From Bacilli bacterium (GTDB taxonomy: Bacteria > Bacillota_I > Bacilli_A > RF39 > UBA660), in contig JAFTYN010000006.1 of assembly GCA_017461465.1 (NCBI GenBank), positions 1 through 18,438 on the forward strand: 18,438 nucleotides of DNA, read 5' to 3'. Under the pieces are notes generated by a model. That model saw nothing but the letters and a program-made list of their open reading frames with translations. It had not been told where the DNA came from and made no database searches. Shown piece by piece: positions 7,547-16,000 of this stretch (position 1 is its first letter; each line of letters begins with the position of its first letter). The position numbers and the translations under genes are program-made.

Positions 7547-8237
7547 ATCTTTGAACACTAAAACTAGTATTAGAATTTGCATTAAAAACTAATCCTTTTT
7601 CTGTTGCGAAAGCAAGATCAATATGTATATAACCATTGTTATATGCATTTCTCATTCCCCAACCAGTATCAAGCACGACACCAATAATTGGTTCCTTAAT
7701 ATCTGAATTAGTTATTTTAATTATAGTTCCACATGGAAATTCTCTATGATCTGCTGCTAAAATTCTAACTTCCCCAAATTTTGCATCATCATAATAAATT
7801 CCATCATCTACTAAATTAATATATTTACCAGTATTGGTAGGGCATGCAACATAACCACGTCCATCGCAAGTATAACAATCAGGGCCATAACCAGTTATTA
7901 CACCAGTATACTCCCCATACTTACCTAAACCAACTTCTAATACCTCATCTATCTTTTTTTGAATTGTCTTTAATGTATTTCCATCTTTATCTAAATAGAC
8001 AACACCATCTTGTCCTTCAGTTAATACATGTGTAATACCAGTTGGAACATTATAACTATATGTTGTAATAGTATCATATTCAATTACACTATTTATTACA
8101 TCTAAATTTTTCTCTTTATTAGAATTATTAACTGATATAAGAGATGTTTCTATACCGGCTGAATTAAACATAGATGTTAGCGAAACAAAAAATAATGTAA
8201 CATATCTAACAATTGCATTAAATATGGTTAACTTCAT
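7536..8237 (-). CDS. YabE-like exported protein with C-terminal 3D domain
   Basis: 233 residues. A hydrophobic N-terminus (about 5-27) looks like a signal peptide or anchor. Residues 65-103 resemble a G5-type repeat but only loosely. The C-terminal part (about 110-233) is the 3D domain, a double-psi beta-barrel named for three conserved aspartates, seen here as D163 (LAADH), D190 (VVLDTG) and D207 (HIDLAF). This fold occurs in MltA lytic transglycosylases and resuscitation-factor-like proteins, so action on peptidoglycan is likely but inferred. It is shorter than B. subtilis YabE, which has more N-terminal repeats. Cysteines C121, C124, C132 and C169 are notable for an exported protein. The gene has its own promoter and terminator and an AGAGGTGA ribosome binding site. 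The place between tatD and ksgA is the yabE position. Confidence 0.85.
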   Translation of the reverse strand: MKLTIFNAIVRYVTLFFVSLTSMFNSAGIETSLISVNNSNKEKNLDVINSVIEYDTITTYSYNVPTGITHVLTEGQDGVVYLDKDGNTLKTIQKKIDEVLEVGLGKYGEYTGVITGYGPDCYTCDGRGYVACPTNTGKYINLVDDGIYYDDAKFGEVRILAADHREFPCGTIIKITNSDIKEPIIGVVLDTGWGMRNAYNNGYIHIDLAFATEKGLVFNANSNTSFSVQRWGW

Positions 8238-8262
8238 AATTCACCTCTCACATATCATCTAA

Positions 8263-8291
8263 ATTTTAGCATATCTATATATTCAAGTCAA
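8263..8291 (-). promoter_or_regulatory. Strong sigma-A-type promoter for the YabE-like gene
   Basis: On the minus strand TTGACT (8286-8291), a 17-base spacer and TAAAAT (8263-8268) with an extended -10 TGC directly before it. The -35 box lies inside the last codons of tatD and the -10 in the short intergenic gap, about 25 bases before the gene's ATG. Confidence 0.75.
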
Positions 8292-9030
8292 ATTGTGATA
8301 TAGCATTTTGGGTTGTTATTTCAAGAACTTTTTCATATTCTACTTCCTTGATTTTTGCTATTGCTTCCGCCACATATTTGGTATAAGAAGGTTCATTTTT
8401 CTTTCCTCTATATGGCTCTGGTGTTAAATATGGACTATCAGTTTCAAGTAGTAAATCCGATAAATTAAGTTCCTTAACTACTTCTTTTAATTTACTAGAA
8501 TTTTTAAATGTAAGTACTCCGCTTATTCCAAATTTTATATTAAATTTTTTAAATCTTTTAGCCATTTCTATATTTGAACTATAACAGTGAAGTACAGCTT
8601 TATTATTACCCAAATATTCATCTAATATATTATATGTATCTAAAATAGCTTCCCTACTATGGATTACTATTGTTTTATTATATTTCCTAGCTAATTCTAT
8701 TTGCTTTATAAATACTTCTTTCTGAAGTTCTTTATTATCTTTTTCCCAGTAATAATCTAATCCTATTTCTCCGACACCTACTATTTTAGGATTATTTATA
8801 TTACTTTCAATAAAAAGTAAATCACTTTCATAATCTTCTGTTACATCACTAGGATGTAATCCGATTGTTCCAAAAATATTATCATATTTATTTACTAATT
8901 CAATTACATGCTTATTACTTTCTAAATTGTATCCAGAAGCAATCATATAATTACCTTCCATATTTTTTATTACTTCTTCTAGATTATCATAATCTTTTAT
9001 ATCCAAATGACAATGTGTATCTATAATCAT
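8275..9030 (-). CDS. tatD: TatD-family metal-dependent hydrolase (DNase)
   Basis: 251 residues, typical for TatD/YabD. All family metal ligands are visible: H6 and H8 in DTHCHLD, E88 in GEIGLDYYW, H124 in HSREA, H148 in HCYSS and D198 in LETDSPYLTPEPYRGKKNEP. The fold is a TIM barrel. Family members have 3'-5' exonuclease or DNase activity in vitro; the cellular role in Firmicutes is not settled. It follows metG, as in B. subtilis (metS-yabD), but a strong terminator hairpin separates the two here, so expression probably depends on readthrough or on a promoter I could not identify. The ribosome binding site is GGAGGG. Confidence 0.95.
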   Translation of the reverse strand: MIIDTHCHLDIKDYDNLEEVIKNMEGNYMIASGYNLESNKHVIELVNKYDNIFGTIGLHPSDVTEDYESDLLFIESNINNPKIVGVGEIGLDYYWEKDNKELQKEVFIKQIELARKYNKTIVIHSREAILDTYNILDEYLGNNKAVLHCYSSNIEMAKRFKKFNIKFGISGVLTFKNSSKLKEVVKELNLSDLLLETDSPYLTPEPYRGKKNEPSYTKYVAEAIAKIKEVEYEKVLEITTQNAISQFDLNI

Positions 9031-9044
9031 ATAAATCCCTCCAT

Positions 9045-9072
9045 AAAAAAATTATACCATATAGGTATAATT
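9045..9072 (-). terminator. Intrinsic terminator after metG
   Basis: A perfect 9-bp inverted repeat, AATTATACC, loop of five, GGTATAATT, followed on the minus strand by a T run. It starts 5 bases after the metG stop and ends the T-box-controlled dut-metG unit, or limits readthrough into tatD. The descending arm contains TATAAT, but no -35 box is found at the right distance. Confidence 0.8.
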
Positions 9073-9077
9073 CTTTA

Positions 9078-10613
9078 TTATTTTTCTATTTCGATTCTTT
9101 TAAATAAAGGTTCTGGATCATTTAATACTTTACCTAATTCTAAAGCTCCAAATTCGTCTATACTGTCATAACTAGTTAATTCAGTATTTAACTGTCTAAA
9201 AATTTCCTTCGCAGTATTAGGTAAATATGGTTGCAATAATACAGCACCAATTCTGATAGATTCAAGTAAATTATAAATAACTTTCTTTAGTCTATCTTTA
9301 TTTTCTTCTTTTGCTAAAATCCAAGGTGTTGTTTCATCTATATATTTATTTGCTCTTCTAAATATTTCAAATATTTCATCTATAGCTTCTGGAACTTTTA
9401 ATTCTTCCATATATTGTTCTACTTTAGCTTTAGCACCAATAGCAACATTTATTAGTTCTTCATCAATTGGTAATGTAGCATCACTAGTAACTACAACATT
9501 ATCGAAGTATTTTTTATTCATAGCTATAGTTCTATTAACTAAATTTCCAAGAACATTTGCTAAATCTGCATTTGTTCTTGTAATTAATAATTCTTCAGAA
9601 AAATTACCATCACTTCCAAAAGGAACTTCTCTTAATGCATAATATCTTACAGCATCTACACCGTAATCTTTAATATACTCTCTTGGATCTTTATAATTAC
9701 CTAAAGATTTAGATATCTTTCCACCATTTATGACTAACCATCCATGTCCAAACACTTGTTTTGGAAGAGGTAAATCTAAAGCCATTAACATAATTGGCCA
9801 TATAATTGTATGGAATCTTACTATTTCCTTTCCTACTATATGTAAGTCTGCAGGCCAAAATTTATTAAAATTAGCATCATTTTCTGTTAAATACCCAAGT
9901 GCTGTAATATAGTTACTTAAAGCATCAATCCACACATAAATAACATGTTTATCATCAAATGTTACAGGTATTCCCCAGTTAAAACTTGTTCTAGAAACAC
10001 ATAAATCTTCTAGTCCTGGTTTAATAAAGTTATTTATCATTTCATTTTTTCTTGATACTGGTTGAATAAATTCTGGATGCTCTTCTATATGTTTAACTAA
10101 TCTATCTTGATATTTACTTAATTTGAAGAAATATGCTTCTTCTTCTACTTCGTGTACTGGTCTTCCACAATCAGGACATAACCCATCAACTGCTTGAGTT
10201 TCAGTCCAGAATGATTCACAAGGTGTACAATATAATCCCTTATATGATCCTTTATAAATATCTCCATTATCATATAATTTTTTAAATATTTTTTGAACTA
10301 TTTCACAATGGTCTTCATCTGTTGTTCTAATAAATTTATCATATGATATACCTAAAGAAGCCCATAAGTCTTTAGCGTCTTCAATAATCTTATCTACATA
10401 TTCTTGTGGTGTTACACCTGCTTCTTCTGCCTTCTTTTCTATTTTTTGTCCATGTTCATCTGAACCTGTTAAAAAATAAGTATCAAAACCATTCAATCTT
10501 TTATATCTCGCTATTGCATCTGCAATTATAGTTGTATAACAATGTCCAATATGAAAATTAGCACTAGGATAATATATTGGTGTTGTTATATAAAATTTCT
10601 TATTATTTTCCAT
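9078..10613 (-). CDS. metG: Methionyl-tRNA synthetase, short form without C-terminal tRNA-binding domain
   Basis: 511 residues of class I synthetase. HIGH is at 21-24 and the KMSKS loop reads KISKS at 299-303. A zinc knuckle in the connective peptide has C129-x2-C132 and C146-x2-C149. The anticodon-binding helical bundle ends the protein. The MetRS of B. subtilis (664 residues) carries an extra C-terminal EMAP/Trbp111-like domain for dimerisation; it is absent here, and the stop is followed directly by a terminator, so this is a short-form enzyme and not a broken gene. It charges tRNA(Met) and initiator tRNA with methionine. The start has AAGGAGGAA and lies 11 bases after dut. Both are downstream of a T-box leader, so expression should rise when uncharged tRNA accumulates. 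Confidence 0.97.
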   Translation of the reverse strand: MENNKKFYITTPIYYPSANFHIGHCYTTIIADAIARYKRLNGFDTYFLTGSDEHGQKIEKKAEEAGVTPQEYVDKIIEDAKDLWASLGISYDKFIRTTDEDHCEIVQKIFKKLYDNGDIYKGSYKGLYCTPCESFWTETQAVDGLCPDCGRPVHEVEEEAYFFKLSKYQDRLVKHIEEHPEFIQPVSRKNEMINNFIKPGLEDLCVSRTSFNWGIPVTFDDKHVIYVWIDALSNYITALGYLTENDANFNKFWPADLHIVGKEIVRFHTIIWPIMLMALDLPLPKQVFGHGWLVINGGKISKSLGNYKDPREYIKDYGVDAVRYYALREVPFGSDGNFSEELLITRTNADLANVLGNLVNRTIAMNKKYFDNVVVTSDATLPIDEELINVAIGAKAKVEQYMEELKVPEAIDEIFEIFRRANKYIDETTPWILAKEENKDRLKKVIYNLLESIRIGAVLLQPYLPNTAKEIFRQLNTELTSYDSIDEFGALELGKVLNDPEPLFKRIEIEK

Positions 10614-10624
10614 ATTATTCCTCC

Positions 10625-11101
10625 TTAGATGGTAGTACTACCTAAACCACCATTTCTCTCATTATCTATTTTTTCTTCTTCATCTACTGTTAAAAATTTA
10701 ACAAATATGCCTTGAGCAATTCTATCTCCTGCTTCTACTTTAAAAACTTCTGTTCCCTCATTTTGTAGAGCAATCCACATGTGTCCTTCGTTTGAACTAT
10801 TATTGTAATAATCACTTTCTATGATACCCACTTGATTACACATCCGTACATTATACTTAAAACCAGTACTACTTCTTACAACAATCATAAGCATTTCGTC
10901 TTGATTCATTTGTACTTTTATTCCAGTTGGAATTTTTTTGATTTCACCTGGCTGTAGTTCAAATGATAAAATAGATTCAAAATCATATCCAGCACTACAA
11001 TTAGTATGTCTTACTGGAAGATTATAACTATTATAAGTTTCTTTACTATCTATTATATCCTTTTTAAATTGTTTAAAACTTATCTTTTCAAATTTACGCA
11101 T
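10625..11101 (-). CDS. dut: dUTP diphosphatase, trimeric type
   Basis: 158 residues with the five dUTPase motifs in order: AGYDF (37-41), RSSTGFKYNV (76-85), GIIESDYYNN (92-101), GDRIAQG (125-131) and RNGGLGSTT (149-157). The enzyme converts dUTP to dUMP and pyrophosphate, which limits uracil in DNA and feeds thymidylate synthesis. Two key positions vary: the catalytic aspartate of motif 3 (usually GxxD) is glutamate E95, and the uracil-stacking phenylalanine of motif 5 is leucine (GGLGST). The family is still clear. The SD is GAGGTGA. It is the first gene after the T-box leader and is followed 11 bases later by metG. The pyrophosphate that it and aminoacylation release could be removed by the divergently transcribed pyrophosphatase. 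Confidence 0.93.
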   Translation of the reverse strand: MRKFEKISFKQFKKDIIDSKETYNSYNLPVRHTNCSAGYDFESILSFELQPGEIKKIPTGIKVQMNQDEMLMIVVRSSTGFKYNVRMCNQVGIIESDYYNNSSNEGHMWIALQNEGTEVFKVEAGDRIAQGIFVKFLTVDEEEKIDNERNGGLGSTTI

Positions 11102-11116
11102 ATTATCACCTCTAAC

Positions 11117-11150
11117 AAAAAAAGACTAGTCCTAAAAAAGGACGTAGTCT
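11117..11150 (-). terminator. Regulated terminator of the T-box leader
   Basis: About 10 bp of stem with one bulged C (AGACUACGUCC with GGACUAGUCU), a U-rich loop and then UUUUUUU. Its 5' arm lies just after the T-box sequence, so it is in competition with the antiterminator, as expected for transcriptional T-boxes. Confidence 0.85.
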
Positions 11151-11338
11151 ACGTGGTACCACCTTTATTCATAACAATATAAATTGTTACCTCTTTTATT
11201 TAACGCATATATACGTCTAAACCTACATATCGATTTAGAAGTTCAAGAGCCATTCGAAATAAAGAATCTTTATCTAGCTCACACCTACCTAGACTCTCTT
11301 TGAAATATCTTTATTTTTCTCTCCATCAACACTTTTAT
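11117..11338 (-). promoter_or_regulatory. T-box riboswitch leader (probably tRNA-Met) upstream of dut-metG
   Basis: The minus-strand leader has the order of a T-box: a Stem I 5' arm with AGAGAG, an apical GGTGTGAG loop, the conserved GAATGGCTCTTGAAC, then GTAGGTTTAGACG, a small ACG/CGT stem, GAGGT and a hairpin, and the T-box sequence AAGGTGGTACCACG (11152-11165). The last can pair as antiterminator and exposes UGGU, whose last base can pair with the A discriminator of tRNA(Met). A terminator (11117-11150) follows: AGACTACGTCC, loop, GGACTAGTCT and seven U. A candidate specifier AUG is at 11226-11228, before the conserved UAGG. Uncharged tRNA should stabilise the antiterminator and allow dut and metG transcription. 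The T-box class is secure; the methionine assignment rests on metG and this codon. Confidence 0.9.
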
Positions 11339-11344
11339 GGATGT

Positions 11345-11373
11345 ATTATAACATAACATTTTTTTTAATTCAA
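11345..11373 (-). promoter_or_regulatory. Promoter of the T-box/dut/metG transcription unit
   Basis: On the minus strand TTGAAT (11368-11373), a 17-base spacer and TATAAT (11345-11350), with TGT directly before the -10 (extended -10). It predicts an RNA start near 11338, just before the T-box Stem I. Confidence 0.8.
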
Positions 11374-11412
11374 TATTAAATTATGATTATATACTTAGAT
11401 GAAATTTTATGA

Positions 11413-11418
11413 TATAAT
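11413..11418 (+). promoter_or_regulatory. Extended -10 promoter for the pyrophosphatase gene
   Basis: TGATATAAT is an extended -10 about 27 bases before the start codon; no good -35 hexamer is at 16-18 bases. It faces away from the T-box promoter, whose -10 is about 63 bases distant, so the two units are divergent. Confidence 0.55.
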
Positions 11419-11444
11419 CTATAAAACACAAAGGAAGGGATTTT

Positions 11445-13061
11445 ATGGAAAAAGTATATGTTATAGGACACAAGAAGCCTGATACTGATAGTGTTACTGC
11501 TGCCATAAATCTATCATATTTAAGAAATAAAATGGGTTATAATACTGTACCTATGATACTAGGTGAAATAAATAATGAAACAAAATTTGTTTTAGATTAT
11601 TTCAAAGTAAAAAAACCAAAATACTTAAACGATGTAAGATTACAAATAAAAGATTTAAACTATAATAAAAATCATTTTGTAAATAAAAATACATCTGTAT
11701 ATGATAGTTTTGCTTACATGAATAGTCAACTTATCAGTAATATACCAATAATTGATGACGATTTTTCTTTTTTAGGTAGTGTATCTATGAAAGATATCGC
11801 TAAAGACATGATATGCGGGAATAATGAATATTTAGATGCAAGTTTTGAAAATATATTAAGTACAATTGATGGAAAAGAATTATTACGTTTTGATGAAAAT
11901 ATCAGAGGTAAAGTTTTAGTAGCATCTTATAGAAGTACTACTTTTATTCAAAATGTTAAGATAACTCCTGAAACTATTATTATTGTTGGAGATAGACATA
12001 GTATTATAGAATATGCAGTTAATAGCTGCGCGAAACTTATAATCTTAACTGGAAGTAGTAGAATTCATGATGAACATCTTGAAATAGCAAGAAAAAATAA
12101 AGTTAATATTATAAAAACTGATTTGAATACATTTGATTCAGCTAAATTAATTTCTTTAAGTAAAAATATCAATGAATTAGTAAAAAATGATGAAGTAATA
12201 TGTTTTAATGAGACAGATGATGTTAATGATTTTATTGCTATTGCTAATAAAATGAAATATAGTAACTTCCCAGTCGTAGATAAAAATAATAAATGCAAGG
12301 GAATAGTTAAATTAGCACATACTGCTGATAAAAACAAAAAAAGAGTTATACTTGTAGACCACAATGAATATGAACAAAGTGTTGATGGTTTGGATGAAGC
12401 AGAAATTGTAGAAATCATAGATCATCACAAAATTGGAACTATAGGAACATCTGCTCCAATTAACTTTAGAAATATGCCTGTTGGTAGTACAAATACTATC
12501 TTATATATGCTATTTAAAGAAAATAATATTGAAATACCTAAACATATAGCAGGTTTAATGATGTCTGGTGTTATATCAGATACTTTATTATTTGCTAGTC
12601 CAACAACAACAGGAATAGATAAAATGGTAGTTGAAGAATTAGCTAAAATATTAAATATAGATTATAGAGAATATGCTATGGAAATGTTTAAAGCTGGTTC
12701 TACTCTAGAAGGAAAAACAGAAGACGAAATTTTCTACACAGACTTTAAAAACTTTAGTATTGAAGGAAAAAAAGTTGGAGTTAGTCAAATTTCAACAGTT
12801 AGTCCTAATAGCATTTTAGATAATTCCGAAAAATATATTAAATTAATTAATGATTTAGCACATAATAGTGAATATGATATTGTTGCTTTATTTGTTACTG
12901 ATATTTTAAGAAATGGTTCTTATATTTTTTATAATGACAATTCTTGCGATATACTTGATGAATGTTTTGGATATGATTTAAAACAAGGAAAATATTTAGA
13001 TGGAATTGTTTCTAGAAAAAAACAAGTTATTCCTACGATAATGGAAAGATTAGAAAAATAA
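11445..13061 (+). CDS. ppaC: Family II inorganic pyrophosphatase with CBS and DRTGG regulatory insert
   Basis: 538 residues, against about 310 for the plain family II enzyme. The DHH domain starts with GHKKPDTDS (H9, D13, D15), is interrupted, and resumes after residue ~298 with VDHNE, IIDHHK (326-328 DHH), PVGST and SDTLLFASPTTTG; the DHHA2 domain ends with SRKKQVIP. The insert has one CBS half (about 65-125), a DRTGG-like domain (130-230, with VGDRHSIIEYAV) and a second CBS half (235-292). This is the layout of the adenine-nucleotide- and diadenosine-polyphosphate-regulated CBS-PPases known from Clostridia. It hydrolyses pyrophosphate in a Mn/Co-dependent way in the cytoplasm. It is the only plus-strand gene; the SD is AAGGAAGGG, and it ends in the shared terminator with mfd. 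Confidence 0.95.
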   Translation: MEKVYVIGHKKPDTDSVTAAINLSYLRNKMGYNTVPMILGEINNETKFVLDYFKVKKPKYLNDVRLQIKDLNYNKNHFVNKNTSVYDSFAYMNSQLISNIPIIDDDFSFLGSVSMKDIAKDMICGNNEYLDASFENILSTIDGKELLRFDENIRGKVLVASYRSTTFIQNVKITPETIIIVGDRHSIIEYAVNSCAKLIILTGSSRIHDEHLEIARKNKVNIIKTDLNTFDSAKLISLSKNINELVKNDEVICFNETDDVNDFIAIANKMKYSNFPVVDKNNKCKGIVKLAHTADKNKKRVILVDHNEYEQSVDGLDEAEIVEIIDHHKIGTIGTSAPINFRNMPVGSTNTILYMLFKENNIEIPKHIAGLMMSGVISDTLLFASPTTTGIDKMVVEELAKILNIDYREYAMEMFKAGSTLEGKTEDEIFYTDFKNFSIEGKKVGVSQISTVSPNSILDNSEKYIKLINDLAHNSEYDIVALFVTDILRNGSYIFYNDNSCDILDECFGYDLKQGKYLDGIVSRKKQVIPTIMERLEK

Positions 13062-13080
13062 AAACAGCTAGGCTGTTTTT
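13060..13080. terminator. Bidirectional terminator between ppaC and mfd
   Basis: AAAAACAGC, loop TAG, GCTGTTTTT, with T runs on both sides, so it works for both strands. It includes the last base of the ppaC stop and the mfd stop (TAG) falls in the loop region. The two convergent genes are only 6 bases apart. Confidence 0.85.
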
Positions 13081-16000
13081 ATTTTTTTTATTAATTCAAA
13101 AAGTTCTATTAAATAATATACAAAATGTTTATCTAATTTAACAATATCTAAAATAATTATTAGATTATTTCCACGTTTAGAAAATCTAAACATTCTAGAT
13201 ATACGACTTACTCCTATAAATAGTTTCTGTCCATCTAATGTTTCCACTATTTCTTTTGGAATAGTTATCTCAATAGAATTTTTGCCTTGTCTTATATTTT
13301 TTATATTAAGTGTAGTAGCTAATTTTTCTAACCATTCTTCATGCATATATATTATTAAGTCTTCTGATAATTTACCGAATCTATCTTCTAGTTCGTCTTT
13401 TATTTTATTTAAGGCCTCTAATGAATCAATAGAATTTATTTTCTTGTGTAATTCAATTTTTAATTCTTCATCTTCTACATAATTATTTGATATAGAAGTT
13501 GAAACATCAATTATTGGCATAGCATTAAGTTTATCTTCTTTGCTTTCAATTTCTTCACCTTTTAATTTTGCTATTTCTTCTTCTAACATTTGCATAAATA
13601 ATTCTATACCTACAGTATCAATAAAACCAGCTTGTTCACTTCCTAATATATCTCCAGCTCCACGTATAGCTAAATCTCTCATCGCTATAGCAAAACCACT
13701 ACCAAGTTCTGTAAATTCTTTTATAGCATTTAATCTTTTTATTGCTACTTCTGAAAGTACCTTACTTTTATCATACATTAAATAACAATATGCAATTTTA
13801 TTACTTCTACCCACACGTCCACGTATTTGATATAGTTGAGATAAACCAAAATGATCAGCATCAAATATAATAAGAGTGTTAACATTAGGAATATCTATAC
13901 CTGTTTCAATAATTGTTGTACATAGCAATATATCAAATTCTCCCATTACAAAGTTTTCCATTATTTCTTCTAGTTCTTGCTTTGACATTTTGCCGTGGGC
14001 ACAAACAATTTTAGCATCTGGAATCAATTGCAAAATTTCTTGTCTTTTTTCTTCCATTTTTCCTATATTATTAAATAGAATAAAACACTGACCATTTCGA
14101 GATAATTCTTTATAAATTGCATCTTTAATTATTGCTTTATTTTCTGATAATACGTACGTTTGAATTGGATATCTATCCACTGGAGGAGTTTCTATCAATG
14201 ATAAATTTCTTAAACCTGACATAGACATCTGTAGAGTTCTAGGAATAGGTGTTGCAGACAAAGTTAGTACATCCACATTATTTTTGTATTCTTTTATCTT
14301 TTCTTTATGTTTAACACCAAATCTTTGTTCTTCGTCTATCACTAACAAGCCTAAATCTTTAAATTTTATATCATCACTTAATATTCTATGAGTTCCAATT
14401 AATAAATCTATTTTTCCTTCTTCTAATCTCTTTATTATGGACGTTACTTTTTTTGGAGTAACAAATCTATTTAATATCTCTATATTTATTGGAAATGACT
14501 TAAATCTATCAATTGCATTATTAAAATGTTGATTTGAAAGAATAGTAGTAGGACACAAAATAGCAGTTTGTTTACCAGACATTATAGCTTTAAATATAGC
14601 TCTAAAAGCTACTTCAGTCTTCCCATATCCAACATCACCACATAATAATCTATCCATAGGTATGCTTTTTTCCATATCTTTTTTTATTTCATCTATTACT
14701 TTTAATTGATCATTAGTTTCCTGAAACTTAAATTCTTTTTCAAATTCATATTGTTCTTTTGTATCTTCTAAAAAAGAAAATCCAGGTGTTGATTCCCTAA
14801 GAGCATATAGCTTTAATAAATCCTTAGCAATATCTTCTATTTTTTTTCTAGTGCGTAATTTTGTTTTTTCCCACTCTCCACTACCTAATTTATTCAGTTT
14901 TGGAGTATATCCTTCATTAGAAGAATATTTATTAATATAATCTATCTTTTCAACAGGAATATATAATTTATCACTATCTTTATATTCAATAGTAAGATAA
15001 TCTTTTTTTAAACCATTCTTTAAAAGAGTTTTTATTCCTAAATATCTACCAACACCATGTGAAAAATGAACTACATAGTCTCCTATATTTAATTTATTAG
15101 CATCTTTTATTTTTATACCTAATTTAAATTTTGACTTAAATTTTTCTTGATTAACATTATTATTAAATATATCATTTTCACTTATATATACATTATTTTC
15201 AAAAATAAATCCTTTTGATATTTTATACTTTATTAAATTAATCTTATTTTCTACATAATTATTAAAATTTGTTAAAACAATATTTGGATTTTCAATATAA
15301 TCAATTAATTTGTTTATATTTTTATTTGAATCACATAATAAATAAACTTTATGATATTTTTTTAAATAAGAAGTAAGCACTTTGTTAATTCCGTCTTTAT
15401 CTTTAGGAAATTTATCTAATGGAAAAGAATTATAACTTTCTAAATTGTTAGTAATATGATTATCAAAGTTAGAAAAATATTTTATATCAGGAAGTTTATC
15501 TTCAAGTTCATTAAAATCAAACATGAATTTTATATTAGAAGGTAAATTTTCACTTAAACTATAATTATGTATTTCCTCAATTAAATTACTATATGTTATT
15601 TTTAATTGCTCGTAATCATTAAAAATAACATAACCATCTAAAAAATTCGCTATTGATTTTGGCTTAATGTATTTAATTAAATCTCGTTGTTTTATATTAA
15701 AATTGTCAAGAGGTTTATCTATTAAAAATTCAGTAATTGAAGAAATTTGGACATTATTAATATTATCAACAGTTAATTGTGTGTTAACATCAAATTCTCT
15801 TATTGATTCTATTTGGTCTCCCCAAAATTCAATTCTTATTGGATTATTACTAGAAATAGGGAATATGTCTAAAACAAATCCTCTTACCGCCATTTCCCCT
15901 GTTTTACTAACTGTGACTTCCTTTTTGTACCCTAGTTCAAATAATTTTTCTTTTAAATTAGAAATATTATATTCGTTGTTAACAGTAAGATTTATTTTTT

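Noticed and set aside
12065..12418. Minus-strand open frame of 117 codons
   Set aside because: It lies wholly inside the pyrophosphatase gene in another frame, with low-complexity Ser/Leu/Ile content; a shadow frame.
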